A stretch of DNA of 64,000 nt from CAZGAQ01 sp964523405 (GCA_964523405.1 CAZGAQ010000008.1:62001-126000); one strand, 5' to 3'; counted from the stretch's first letter, positions 34,877 to 44,402 are shown. A program made the numbers and translations. Notes: a model not told the origin generated them from the letters alone.

Positions 34877-37800
34877 TCAGCGCAGCCGAACCACGCGATT
34901 GTGGCCGTCGACCGCGTAGAGCCGCAGCTCGCCGTTCTCCAGCGAGTACGCGACGTCCGTCGGGTTCGTGAGCTGCGCCTCGCCCGCAAACGTCCCGATC
35001 GCCGCGGTGAGCGGCGCGAGCGTAACGGACGCCTGCGGGTCAAACGGCATCTGCACGACCTGCTTCTTTGCCCCATCCGTCAGCGCCAGCACGGTCGCCT
35101 TTGTCTGCGGATCAACCGCCGCCGCCAGACCGATCTCCGGACCCGGCTCGGAATCACCGACATTGACGGCCTGCGGCGCACCGACGGCCTTCAGTGTCGT
35201 GCCATCCAGTTGCAGCCGGAACACGCGGCTGTTGCGGTCCGCGTGGCGATCGAGCACGAAGCAAGCGCCGGGCATCTGCGGGTCGGCTGCCACGGCGGCC
35301 GGATGAAACTCGCCGTCTTCCGGCTTCCAGGTGGCGACGTAGCGGGAGTTGCTGTCCCAGACGACGACGCGGCTGTTGCCGGTGTCGGCGATGACGACGT
35401 ATTCCTGCTTGTCCGCGCCGGTGATGGCGGCAAGGCCGCGCGGCTTCTTGAGCTCGCGCAGTTCGGCCTTATCGCCGGGCGTGCCGCCGCCGAACTCAAT
35501 CCGCAGCGCGCGCTTGTCCCTCTGTTCCGCCTTGAACAGCAGCTTGTCCACGGTGAGCTTGAGTGGTTCGCCGCGGTCCTTGGACCTGGGCGCGTTTGCG
35601 TCGGCGGCCGGCGCGATCGCCAGGATACGCACGTGCGCGTCTTCGGTGGTCGCCCAGTCGCCGGCGTTGACGGGCACGCGGACGTCCTTTTCCGGTGCGA
35701 TCGTGATCGTGTACGGCTCCGCGGTCGTGAAGTCCAGCACCGTACACTCGGCTGACGTCTGCACGACCGGGTACATCGAATTGTGCCGGTCCGGCTTGTC
35801 GAACTGCACCAGGTCGAAGTAGCGGTTCATGTCACCCAGGTCGCTCGCCGCCAGCGTGACGTAGTAACGCTGCGGGTTGGCGGCCGACGGCACAAACTTG
35901 GCAGCCGTGTGGCCGAAGCGGTAGTGCTTGACGTATTCCTCAAGCGGCGTGGTGCCCTGGCTCAACACGCCGAAGGGCTCGGCGGTACCGCAGTTCTCGG
36001 CGATGATGAGCTTGCCGCCGCCGAGGTCGGACACGCCGTTGACCTTGTCGAGCGCGATACCGTAGATGCGTTTGGGCAGCGATTCGGTGCCGTCCGCGAG
36101 AACTTCGGAGACGTAGTAGGTCGCCCGGAAGCGGCCCTTCCGATACCAGTCTTCAGCGCCCATGTCGTCGGTGAAGATGATGGGCTGATCCATCTCGGTC
36201 GGATCGAGGTGGACTTCCTGGTCGTCCTGCTTGAGTGCGGACACCAGCAGGTTGCTGCCATCCTCGATGAGTTCGTAGGTGTAGGCGGGCTCCCAGCGGC
36301 GGTAGATCTTGTGCCGCTTGGCGGCCGGACCGCCGACGGTAAGCGTAATCTTGCGACCTTGCACCGCGGCCGTCACGTTGCAGCGCGCGGCGGGGGCGCC
36401 GGCCTTATAGAGGGTATGGAAGTCCCAGGTGAAGCCCGCGCGGTGGCGGAGGGATTCGTGCATGAGCATGTAGCGGCTGTGAGCGCTGGTTTCTTCGGCG
36501 CCCCAGATCATGAAGTCGGAGTAGCCGGGGAGGTCGACGGTGAGCACTTGCGCGAGGGCGTCGGGGCCTTCGCCGTCCCACTGCTTGAAGCCGAAGGGCT
36601 CGAACATGCGGTAGCCCGGCGAACCGTCCGCGCGCTTCTTCGGGAAGTTCGGGTCCCACAGACCCTGGGTGTCCGTCGTGCCGCTGCTGTGGAGGGAGCA
36701 GTCGGGATACAGCCACATCTTGATGGGGGCGGCCGCCACCGGCTGGCTGTCGCGGTCGAGGACGCGGACGTTGATCTGGTCGGGGAGCATCTTGTGCCAG
36801 GCCCAGCCGAGGCCGTAGCGGACGCCTTCGATGTAGCGGTGCAGGTCGGCGGCGCCTTCGCCGATGATGGCGTGGCCGGAGCAGAAGCTGTCGAGGCCCC
36901 AGGAATAGGTGTACATCTGGACGGGGGTACCGTCCGCCATGCGGATATTGCGCAAGGTTGAGGGGAAAATGAAGTAGTGATACAGGTCGCCGAGGCGGTG
37001 GGTGAGGTGGCCGGTTTCGTGGAGTTCAGCGCCGCCGTCGCGCGGATCGAAGCGTTCGTAGTCGCCCCACAGGCCGACCCAGTGCTCGCCCTCGCGCGGG
37101 GCCTCGACGTAGGACCAGTCTTCGGCGCGGCTGAGGGGGTGGCCACCGGGGCGGCGGTCCTGTGTGTCATAGGGGCGGTAGCTGTCGAAGACGACGCGCT
37201 GCAGGACGTCCTGTCCATCGCTGGTGCGACTGCGTTCCCACATGCACTGGACGGCGTCGGCGAGCTTGCGGCCCGAGTATTCGCGGGACTCCGGATCGCC
37301 GGTCACGCACGGGGCGCGGTAGGCGACGGTGTTGATCTTGCGATCGGGGCGGCCTTCGAGACCGTCGGGGCTGGGGCCCGGAGGGGCGTCGACGTCGCAG
37401 CGCCAGACGGGGCGGAAGAGGAGGGAGTTGAGAGCGAACTCGTACCGGTTGTTGCGTTCGTTCTCGTCGCCGGCGAAGTCCGCCCGAAGGACGACCCACC
37501 GTTCACCAATCTCGCGCACGTTGATGCGCTTCCAGGTCCAACCGGGGGGTTGCACCAGATCGAACGGCCATTGGATGGGGACCTTGACGATGGTGTAGTC
37601 GACGGCAGTGGGATCAAAGGGCTTGATGGGCTGGTCGATGACGAGGTCGAGGTCGGGGGTCAGGTCCGCTGTGGACGCGAGGATGTCCGCATTGCGGTCG
37701 GGCGTGCTCACCCAGACGCGGAGGTGAACCTGGCCAGGGGGGATGGTCTGGCGGCCGTTGTTTTTGAGCGCGATTTCGTAGGTAACCGGTTCATCTTTGA

Positions 37801-39163
37801 AGGGCCAGCCGAAATGATCGTCGGGTTCCCACGGCCACTGGTCGTCCTGCCACTGCTTGGGGACGCCCATGCGGTACAGTGGTGTGCGGTGGGCCCAGAC
37901 GATCTCGACGTCTTCGTGTCCCTGGAAAGTCCAGGGTTTCCAGAGTTTCTCTTTGCGGATTTCGACGGAGTCCGTGATGTAGCCGAAGATACGGCCGGCG
38001 CCGGCGGCGACGACGCGGCCGAAGGCCGCCTGGCGCTGGCCGGGCATGATGCGCTGCATGGAGGTGAGGCGCTGGGCGTCGAGCTTGGCGCCGGCGAAGG
38101 TTTCATGGGGGCGCACCCAGCAGGTGTTGTAGCGTTCGCCGACGAGCGGGGCGGTGGTGCAGAACATGGCCGTCGGGTCGGCGCCGGCGGAGGTGGCGCC
38201 GTCCCAGGCGAGATACGCGAAGCCGTCCTTGAGATAGTCGGCCGCGACGAGCCAGCCGGGCTGCCAGGGGGTGGGGATGTCAGCGTCGGCCAGCTTCTGC
38301 TCGGCGAGGATGCGGGGCTTGGCGACGGCGAACTTCATGGTCTTCGCGCGATCCGCCATCTTGCCGGGCAGGGCGGCGGGCGAGCGAACGCCCGTGTCCT
38401 TGAGCGCGAAGAAGACGATTCGCTCCGGGAAGACCAGCGCGAGGGAATCGATCCCCTTCTCGTGACCCCAGAAGTCGCCGACGGTGAGCGCGAGGGGGCG
38501 CTCCTCAGGTGTGCTTTGCAGGTCGCTCACGGCGAGAATCGTGCCGACGGTCCAGTCGCCATCATTCGGTTCGGCGGGCGGCTCGTAGATTTGCACAGCG
38601 TAGTGGGGTGGCTGGGCGGAGTCGGCGGTGAGCACGACGAGCTGGTCAGCGGGCCGGTCCATCGGATTGCCGGCCGCAACGGCGACGATGCGGTTGCCGC
38701 CGGCGAGGAGGGCGAGCGGCGGCGTGAATTCGTCGCCGGTCTTGCGCGCCGGGCTGTCCGCGGGCAGTGGGGTGGACGGCCATTCGCGCAGCACTTTCCA
38801 CGGGCGCGTGCTGAACACCTCGGGGGGATCGAAGGCGACCACGGTGTAGCCGTGCTCGGGGGAGAACTTCACCGCGGCGACATATTCCTTGGCGCCCATG
38901 GACTGGGGCCAGAAGTTGCCGACGGCCACGCCCGCAGGCAACACGTCGCCGTACTGCGTGGAAGTATCGCGCCAGCGCAGCAGCCAGGGTGTGTCCTTGA
39001 CGTGCATGGGCGGCTCATAAACGGACAAAGCCCGCTGCCCCCCGTCACGCTCTTCAATCGTGACGAGGTAGCCGAAGCCAAACCCCCAGTGTTGCGGGCC
39101 GGCCCAGACGGACAGGGAACTCAACAGCACGATCACCAGGGGGAGGAGTCTCTTCACGGGCAT
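34877..39163 (-). CDS. Giant secreted protein with an HExxH metallopeptidase-like motif and C-terminal NHL-like propeller
   Basis: 1428 residues. ATG 39163 leads directly into the signal peptide PVKRLLPLVIVLLSSLSVWA; a longer frame to 39202 exists. Residues about 20-420 carry repeated hydrophobic/FG-rich strands suggesting a propeller. A central domain has AELHETGHLTHRLGDLYHYF with H715-E716-x-x-H719, the zinc-binding HExxH of gluzincins and metzincins, though the metzincin Gly/His spacing is not met. Later segments look like Ig/fibronectin folds. Residues about 1235-1428 have NHL-type words (YVVIADTGNSRVVVWD, LRLYAVDGHNRVVRL). A secreted protease or a repurposed scaffold are both possible. 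I recognise no exact family. Confidence 0.8.
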   Translation of the reverse strand: MPVKRLLPLVIVLLSSLSVWAGPQHWGFGFGYLVTIEERDGGQRALSVYEPPMHVKDTPWLLRWRDTSTQYGDVLPAGVAVGNFWPQSMGAKEYVAAVKFSPEHGYTVVAFDPPEVFSTRPWKVLREWPSTPLPADSPARKTGDEFTPPLALLAGGNRIVAVAAGNPMDRPADQLVVLTADSAQPPHYAVQIYEPPAEPNDGDWTVGTILAVSDLQSTPEERPLALTVGDFWGHEKGIDSLALVFPERIVFFALKDTGVRSPAALPGKMADRAKTMKFAVAKPRILAEQKLADADIPTPWQPGWLVAADYLKDGFAYLAWDGATSAGADPTAMFCTTAPLVGERYNTCWVRPHETFAGAKLDAQRLTSMQRIMPGQRQAAFGRVVAAGAGRIFGYITDSVEIRKEKLWKPWTFQGHEDVEIVWAHRTPLYRMGVPKQWQDDQWPWEPDDHFGWPFKDEPVTYEIALKNNGRQTIPPGQVHLRVWVSTPDRNADILASTADLTPDLDLVIDQPIKPFDPTAVDYTIVKVPIQWPFDLVQPPGWTWKRINVREIGERWVVLRADFAGDENERNNRYEFALNSLLFRPVWRCDVDAPPGPSPDGLEGRPDRKINTVAYRAPCVTGDPESREYSGRKLADAVQCMWERSRTSDGQDVLQRVVFDSYRPYDTQDRRPGGHPLSRAEDWSYVEAPREGEHWVGLWGDYERFDPRDGGAELHETGHLTHRLGDLYHYFIFPSTLRNIRMADGTPVQMYTYSWGLDSFCSGHAIIGEGAADLHRYIEGVRYGLGWAWHKMLPDQINVRVLDRDSQPVAAAPIKMWLYPDCSLHSSGTTDTQGLWDPNFPKKRADGSPGYRMFEPFGFKQWDGEGPDALAQVLTVDLPGYSDFMIWGAEETSAHSRYMLMHESLRHRAGFTWDFHTLYKAGAPAARCNVTAAVQGRKITLTVGGPAAKRHKIYRRWEPAYTYELIEDGSNLLVSALKQDDQEVHLDPTEMDQPIIFTDDMGAEDWYRKGRFRATYYVSEVLADGTESLPKRIYGIALDKVNGVSDLGGGKLIIAENCGTAEPFGVLSQGTTPLEEYVKHYRFGHTAAKFVPSAANPQRYYVTLAASDLGDMNRYFDLVQFDKPDRHNSMYPVVQTSAECTVLDFTTAEPYTITIAPEKDVRVPVNAGDWATTEDAHVRILAIAPAADANAPRSKDRGEPLKLTVDKLLFKAEQRDKRALRIEFGGGTPGDKAELRELKKPRGLAAITGADKQEYVVIADTGNSRVVVWDSNSRYVATWKPEDGEFHPAAVAADPQMPGACFVLDRHADRNSRVFRLQLDGTTLKAVGAPQAVNVGDSEPGPEIGLAAAVDPQTKATVLALTDGAKKQVVQMPFDPQASVTLAPLTAAIGTFAGEAQLTNPTDVAYSLENGELRLYAVDGHNRVVRLR

Positions 39164-39316
39164 GTCTCCGGCAGGAATTCCGGTCGCGCGCGGGCAGCGC
39201 ACCGGCCACGCGCCCGCGCGACCATGCGCGGCATCGTAGCAACTGCGTGCGCGCGCGTGTAGCGAAAAACCGTCGGAACGGCGCGAATTCTGCGAATCGC
39301 GCGACGCGACGCGCGC

Positions 39317-42148
39317 TCAGCGCGCGCACTCGAGCCGATACATGCCCGCTTGTACCCGAAACGCAGCCGCGCCGTCCTGCACACCCAGGGACTCGATGTC
39401 CGTTTGCTGGGCAATCGGGCTGCCGCCGTCGGTCACGCTGTCGAGTTTCGTGGTTGGCAGGTAGACCGTGGCCGACGTGTTGGCCGGCACCGTCAGCTCG
39501 AGCGTGAAGCGCTCCGCCGTGACTTCCCAGCGCGTGCGAATGGGGCCGCGCAGCGAATCGTAGCGTGCCTCGGCCCAGGTCAGCCCGCCGCCGGGCACGG
39601 GGCGGATCAGGAAGTGCCGGTAACCGGGCTGCTGCTCGTCGGGCTGGATGCCGCCGATGGTGCGGAACATCCACTCAGCCACCGAACCGAACGCCCAGTG
39701 ATTGAAGGAGTTCATGCCGGGGTCCTGGAAGCCGCGGCCCTCCACGAAGCCGTCCCAGCGTTCCCAGATCGTCGTGGCGCCGTGCTCGATGGGATAGCGC
39801 CACGACGGCATCGCGCGGTTGTTCAGCAGTCGGTAGGCTTCGTCGGCGCGGCCCGCGCGCGACAGCTCATTCATCAGGCAGATCGTGCTGAGGAAGCCGG
39901 TGGAGATCAACCCGTGGTACTTTTCGAAGCACCCGATCATGCGCTGCACGGCCGCGGGGCGCAGCTCGTCGGGCATGAGATTGAACGCCAGCGCGATGGC
40001 GTAGCCGGCCTGAGTGTCGCCGGTCATCTTGCCGTCGGCCTCGACGTACGCCTTCTGGAACGCGGCGCGGATGTCGTTCGCGAGCTGGCGGTAGCGCTGC
40101 GCCTCGTCCGTCTTGTCGATGACCAGGGCCATGCGCGCCAGGAGGTCCGCCGATTGCGCGAAGAAAGCAGTCGCGAAGACCTCCTTCGGCATCTCCGCAC
40201 CCTTGGCGGGCCAGCCTTCGAGCTTCAGCGTGTCGGCATTCAGCCAGTCGCCGTAGTCGTTGCCGCGCTTCTGCTGCCACAGCAGGTTCGGGTTGTTCGC
40301 GTGAATCCAGTCCACCCAGCGCCGCATGGACTCAAAATGCTCGGCGATGAGCCGGCGGTCGCCGTAATTGACATACTGGCGCCACGGCACGACGACGCCC
40401 GCGTCCCCCCACGCCGGCACGCCCGAGAAGCGCACATTCGGGTCAAACGGCTGTGGCGCAAAATCGGGGTAGCGCCCGTCGGCGGTCTGCGCATCCCGCA
40501 CGTCCGCGAGCCACTTCGTGTAGAAGGCGGCCATGTCCATCGTGTAGCACGCGGTTTGGCCGAAGGCAGTGATGTCGCCCATCCAGCCCATGCGCTCGTC
40601 GCGCTGCGGGCAGTCGGTCGGCACGCTCATCATGTTCGCCCGTTGCGTCCAGAGAATGTTCTCCATCAGGCGGTTGAGTTGTCCGTCGGAGCATTCGAAG
40701 TAGCCCACGCGCGGCGGGGCCGAGCAGAACGCGCGCCCGACCAGGGCATCCAGCGCCGGTTTCTCCGGCAGACCGGTAACCTCGACGTAGCGGAAGCCGT
40801 GATACGTGAAGCGCGGCTCGAAGACCTCGTCGCCGTCACCGCGCAGCGTGTACTTGTCGGTCTGCGCGGCGCCGCGCAGGTTCGCGGTATAGAGCGTGCC
40901 ATCGGGGTTCAGCACCTCCGCGTGCCGCAGCGTGATCGTCGTGCCGGCCGGCCCGCGCACCTTCAGGCGGCACCAGCCGGGTATGTTCTGCCCCAGGTCG
41001 AAGATGTAGACGCCCGGCTTGGGCTCGATCATGCCCGCCGGCTTCACGTCCTGCACGATGCGGATCGGCTCGTTCGGCTGCGCGACAATCTGCAGCTTGC
41101 CGCCGCCCGCGGGCGCGGAAGTCGGCGGCTCGAAGATGCGGGCCGCGGTCCAGGCCGCGGCGTCGAAGCCGGGGGCGTCCCAGCCCGGGAGCTCGCGACG
41201 CGCGTCGTAGACCTCGCCGTCCAGCAGATCGCCGACGCGCACCGGCCCCTCATTGGTGGTGCGCCACGTGTCATCCGTGACGATGCGCTGCACCTGACCG
41301 TCCGCATTTTCCACTTCGAGCTGCAGCAGCAGCCGCAGCCGGCGGCCGTAAATCGCACGCGGCGGGCCGCCCGGCACAATGCTGGTCAGGCCGATCTTCC
41401 CGGCGTACCAGCCGTCGGCCAGCATGACGCCGAGCACATTGTCGCCGTCGCGCAGCAGCTTGGTCACGTCATACGTCTGGTACTGCACGCGCCGGTGGTA
41501 GTCCGTCCACTCGGGGGTGAGGACGCGATCGCCCACCCGCTGTCCGTTCAGGTGCAGTTCGTACAGCCCCAGGGCCGTCACGTACACGGTCGCGCGCCGC
41601 GGCGGTTCCGCGGCCGCCGCGAACGCCTTGCGAAGCAGCGTGGCCGGCAGCGGTTCGTAACCGTCAGGCGGCGGCGTGGGATCGCCGATCCAGCGGGCCT
41701 GCCAGTCGGACGGTTGCAGCAGCCCCATCGTCCACCGGGCCGGGAAGCTCCACGTCGTCGGCAGATTGTCGCGATCCCAGACGCGCACCTTCCACCACAC
41801 CTGCATCCGCGCCGCCAGCGGCCGCCCGGCGTACTCGATCTGCGCCGTCTCGCCGGACGCCACGCGCCCGGTGTCCCACAGGTTGCCCTCGTCTGCGGCG
41901 AGCTTGGCCGCATCGTCCGCGACGAGAATCTGGTACGCCTGCTGCGCGGCGCCGCGACGGTCGTCGCGGAGGACCCACGACAAACGCGGCGTGCGGCAGT
42001 CGAGGCCGAGGGGATCGGTGAGGTACTCGCAGCGCAGGCAATCGACCGTGGCGCGCGACATCGTGGCCGGACTGGCGCGGCCGGCGACCTGGACACCCGC
42101 CGCATTCGCATTGCCGGGCACGAGCAGAATCATGAGGGTGAGCAACAT
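39317..42148 (-). CDS. GH78 alpha-L-rhamnosidase, secreted
   Basis: 943 residues. AGGAG lies at a good distance from ATG 42148. A signal peptide (LLTLMILLVPGNANAA) is followed by an N-terminal fibronectin-like domain (LRCEYLTDPLGLD, RLSWVLRDDRRGAAQQAYQI). Then comes the rhamnosidase N domain (RKAFAAAAEPPRRATVYVTA, LNGQRVGDRVLTPEWTDY). The (alpha/alpha)6 catalytic domain shows the family mark TDCPQRDERMGWMGD, with the acidic catalytic residues, and GATTIWERWDGF. It removes terminal alpha-L-rhamnose from glycosides and pectic or algal polysaccharides. An APP1/LNS2-like HAD lipoprotein gene lies 90 nt upstream on the same strand. Confidence 0.95.
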   Translation of the reverse strand: MLLTLMILLVPGNANAAGVQVAGRASPATMSRATVDCLRCEYLTDPLGLDCRTPRLSWVLRDDRRGAAQQAYQILVADDAAKLAADEGNLWDTGRVASGETAQIEYAGRPLAARMQVWWKVRVWDRDNLPTTWSFPARWTMGLLQPSDWQARWIGDPTPPPDGYEPLPATLLRKAFAAAAEPPRRATVYVTALGLYELHLNGQRVGDRVLTPEWTDYHRRVQYQTYDVTKLLRDGDNVLGVMLADGWYAGKIGLTSIVPGGPPRAIYGRRLRLLLQLEVENADGQVQRIVTDDTWRTTNEGPVRVGDLLDGEVYDARRELPGWDAPGFDAAAWTAARIFEPPTSAPAGGGKLQIVAQPNEPIRIVQDVKPAGMIEPKPGVYIFDLGQNIPGWCRLKVRGPAGTTITLRHAEVLNPDGTLYTANLRGAAQTDKYTLRGDGDEVFEPRFTYHGFRYVEVTGLPEKPALDALVGRAFCSAPPRVGYFECSDGQLNRLMENILWTQRANMMSVPTDCPQRDERMGWMGDITAFGQTACYTMDMAAFYTKWLADVRDAQTADGRYPDFAPQPFDPNVRFSGVPAWGDAGVVVPWRQYVNYGDRRLIAEHFESMRRWVDWIHANNPNLLWQQKRGNDYGDWLNADTLKLEGWPAKGAEMPKEVFATAFFAQSADLLARMALVIDKTDEAQRYRQLANDIRAAFQKAYVEADGKMTGDTQAGYAIALAFNLMPDELRPAAVQRMIGCFEKYHGLISTGFLSTICLMNELSRAGRADEAYRLLNNRAMPSWRYPIEHGATTIWERWDGFVEGRGFQDPGMNSFNHWAFGSVAEWMFRTIGGIQPDEQQPGYRHFLIRPVPGGGLTWAEARYDSLRGPIRTRWEVTAERFTLELTVPANTSATVYLPTTKLDSVTDGGSPIAQQTDIESLGVQDGAAAFRVQAGMYRLECAR

Positions 42149-42238
42149 ACCGTTCTCCTGTCACTGTGGGGCCAGACGTAGACCTTCCCGGCGCGCGGCC
42201 GGAGCGGCCATTGTAGCAGGGGCGGTGCGCTGTGGCGC

Positions 42239-43153
42239 TCAGGGCGCGGTGTAGGGAATGACGGCCCGCAGCAGCATGCGCTCGCCGCGCAGCGCCTCGG
42301 CCAGCGCCGCGGGGTCGGACAGCACGTCGCGGTTGGCCGCGAAGAAGCGTCGCACCTCGCGCCAGTTCGGCAGGAGCACCGGGCTGAAGCCGTACGCGTC
42401 TTCCAACTCGCGTACGAGGATCACGGCGAGCATCTGGTTTTCCCCGAGGGCGACGACGTCGCGGGGGCTGTTGCCGATGCCGATCATCAGCTCCGGCAGA
42501 CGTGCCCGTAGCTCGCGCAGCGTCTCGCCCTTGTAGTTGGTGAAGCCGGCCGCGTCGCGGAGGCCCTGGGCCAGGATCAGTGGGCCAGGGGGAAACCCTT
42601 GGCGCAGGAGCCAGTGGCGCGTGGCCTGCTCGAGAAACCAGGGACGGGCGGTGAAGTAGATGACGTGGTAGTCGCGGGTGAGTTCCTGGAGCACGTCCGC
42701 GGCGTCGGGCAGCGGGAGGGAGCGCCAATCCTCGCGCTTGAAGGCGAGGGCCTTGTAGCTGGTCCGGGCGATTGTGTTGTCGATATCGACGCTGATGAGG
42801 ATATGGCCGTCGCGCCAATCGAAGACGGGGGCGCTTTCGTAGAGGGCGTGATCCCAGACGGTGGCCGTCGCTTCGTAGGCGGTGGAGTCCGGCGGCAGGT
42901 CGGCGTCGAGTGCGGCGCGGCCGGTGCGGTCGGTGACGGCCGTGCCGAGGTCGTGCACGCCGGCGGTGAAGCGCACGGTGGTGGGGGGGATGTAGAGCTG
43001 GCGGCCAAGAAGCGTCTCGCGTTCGACGTACGCGACCAGGTGCGCGGGGCGGTCAGGGCGGATGACCGCGTCCGTGACACGCAGCACCGGATCATGGCAG
43101 GCCCCGCACGACAGCAGCAGGAGGCTCAGGCCGACCGCGCTGCGCAACGCCAT
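42239..43153 (-). CDS. HAD-superfamily lipoprotein, APP1/LNS2-like phosphatase
   Basis: 304 residues. The N-terminus LSLLLLSCGACHDP suggests a lipoprotein. Residues about 25-110 form a beta-sandwich. The HAD catalytic motif ISVDIDNTIARTS follows at about residue 120, then VIYFTARPWFLEQATRHWLL, NYKGETLRELRARLP and IGIGNSPRDVVAL. This spacing fits the APP1 catalytic/LNS2 group (phosphatidate phosphatase-like). An exported bacterial member suggests a phosphatase or phospholipase-like role in the envelope; the substrate is unknown. The start has an AGGGTG site. Confidence 0.78.
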   Translation of the reverse strand: MALRSAVGLSLLLLSCGACHDPVLRVTDAVIRPDRPAHLVAYVERETLLGRQLYIPPTTVRFTAGVHDLGTAVTDRTGRAALDADLPPDSTAYEATATVWDHALYESAPVFDWRDGHILISVDIDNTIARTSYKALAFKREDWRSLPLPDAADVLQELTRDYHVIYFTARPWFLEQATRHWLLRQGFPPGPLILAQGLRDAAGFTNYKGETLRELRARLPELMIGIGNSPRDVVALGENQMLAVILVRELEDAYGFSPVLLPNWREVRRFFAANRDVLSDPAALAEALRGERMLLRAVIPYTAP

Positions 43154-43310
43154 GGGTTCACCCTGTCAGCACACCGAAATTGCGGCGCCGCGGCCGCACA
43201 ACCTGCGGCGCTCGCGCGGCGACTGCCCTGGGCCACCGAGCAGTAGCACACGGCGGCATCAGGCGCGGAGACCTGACGCTCTGCGGCCACGCGCTGTCCG
43301 CCAAACGGCC

Positions 43311-43892
43311 CTAACCCGCGAAGTTCTTCGCGACGAAGTCCCAGTTGATCAGATTGTCGACGAGCTTCTCGACGTAGGTCGGGCGCGCGTTGCGGTAGTC
43401 GATGTAGTAGGCGTGCTCCCACACGTCGATGGTCAGCAGGGCCTTCTGGTTATGCTTCATGGGCAGGTCGGCATTGCCCGTCTTCACGACCTTGAGCTTG
43501 CCGCCTTCGTTGACCAGCCACGCCCAGCCGGAGCCGAACTGCGTGACGGCCGCATTGACGAATTCTTCGCGGAACTTGTGGTACGAGCCGAAGTCGCGGG
43601 CGATGGCCTGGGCGAGGGCGCCGGTGGGCTCGCCGCCGCCCTTGGGCTTGAGGCAGTTCCAGTAGAACGTGTGATTCCAGACCTGGGCGGCGTTATTGAA
43701 CAGGCCCCCCTCGGAGCCGAGGATGACTTCCTCCAACGACTTATGCTCCTGGGGAGTTCCGGCGATGAGCTTGTTGAGGTTCGTGACGTACGCGTTGTGG
43801 TGCTTGCCGTAGTGGAAGTCGAGGGCCTCGCCGCTGATGATGGGGGCCAGGGCGTCCTTGGCGAACGGTAGGTTCGGCAGCGTGAACGGCAT
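43311..43892 (-). CDS. sodB: Superoxide dismutase, Fe/Mn family (Fe-type features)
   Basis: 193 residues with AAAGGAG ahead of ATG 43892. All four metal ligands are visible: His in DFHYGKHHNAYV, His in QVWNHTFYW, and Asp and His in DVWEHAYYIDY. The words VTQFGSGWAWLV and RNARPTYVEKLVDNLINWDF resemble iron enzymes (SodB) more than manganese ones, but metal use cannot be settled from sequence. There is no signal peptide, so it is cytoplasmic. It converts superoxide to peroxide and oxygen. Confidence 0.95.
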   Translation of the reverse strand: MPFTLPNLPFAKDALAPIISGEALDFHYGKHHNAYVTNLNKLIAGTPQEHKSLEEVILGSEGGLFNNAAQVWNHTFYWNCLKPKGGGEPTGALAQAIARDFGSYHKFREEFVNAAVTQFGSGWAWLVNEGGKLKVVKTGNADLPMKHNQKALLTIDVWEHAYYIDYRNARPTYVEKLVDNLINWDFVAKNFAG

Positions 43893-43985
43893 GCGCGGCT
43901 CCTTTGTCTGGTTCGGTGTCGGCTCGCAACCTGCGGTCATTCTGCAGTATATGCGCCGCGCGAGGAGGGGGCGAGGGGGGCTGGG

Positions 43986-44068
43986 GGCAGTTCAAAGGGG
44001 CAAGTTCAAAGTGCTAAGCGGAGAGCCGAAGGCAGTTCGAAGGGGCAAGCTCAAAGTGCTAAGTGCGG
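43986..44068. repeat. Two direct copies of a 45-nt unit
   Basis: GGCAGTTCAAAGGGGCAAG followed by TTCAAAGTGCTAAGCGG recurs 45 nt later as GGCAGTTCGAAGGGGCAAGC, TCAAAGTGCTAAGTGCGG. The AAAGTGC wording is shared with the ybaB-recR spacer. It lies upstream of the SOD gene and the tRNA promoter, and no gene is present. Confidence 0.75.
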
Positions 44069-44111
44069 GGCCGGAGCGGACGGCGGCACGGACGCGGGGT
44101 CGGTCGCGAGT

Positions 44112-44140
44112 TTGACGGTGGCGGGCGGGGGGACTATACT
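44112..44140 (+). promoter_or_regulatory. Strong promoter of the tRNA-His gene
   Basis: TTGACG (44112-44117), a 17-nt spacer and TATACT (44135-44140), each one mismatch from consensus. The start site would be about 44147, 32 nt before the mature tRNA. It is the best-matching promoter I saw in the window. Confidence 0.75.
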
Positions 44141-44178
44141 AGCGCGCTTGCGACTGAGGGGCCCTGCGCCCCCGTGCC

Positions 44179-44252
44179 GCCGGTGTAGCTCAGTTGGATA
44201 GAGCGCTTGACTGTGGATCAAGAGGTCCCCGGTTCGACCCCGGGCGCCGGCA
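44179..44252 (+). tRNA. tRNA-His (anticodon GTG), lacking an encoded G-1 and with A73
   Basis: A 74-nt cloverleaf: acceptor GCCGGTG with CGCCGGC, D arm GCTC...GAGC, anticodon arm CTTGA-CTGTGGA-TCAAG with GTG at positions 34-36, variable AGGTC, T arm CCCGG-TTCGACC-CCGGG. CCA is not encoded. Canonical bacterial tRNA-His carries G-1 opposite C73; here the genomic base at -1 is C and the discriminator is A. Confidence 0.97.
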
Positions 44253-44348
44253 ATGAGCTGAGGGGCTCCCGTATTGCACTTCGGGCGACAGACTCGGACG
44301 CTACAGAGGGTTATGTCGCCCGAACGTCCCTCGCGCGGCGTGCGACTC

Positions 44349-44387
44349 GTTGAGCCACCACGCCGTGATCAATCACGGAGGCTCAAC
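44349..44387 (+). promoter_or_regulatory. Strong leader hairpin just upstream of a ribosome binding site
   Basis: GTTGAGCC (44349-44356) pairs with GGCTCAAC (44380-44387), and inside it CCGTGAT (44363-44369) pairs with ATCACGG (44372-44378), leaving an asymmetric internal loop. The stem ends only 4-5 nt before the GGGAG ribosome site of the next gene. No T-run follows, so it is not an intrinsic terminator. Confidence 0.6.
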
Positions 44388-44402
44388 CTACGGGAGTCCC
44401 AT

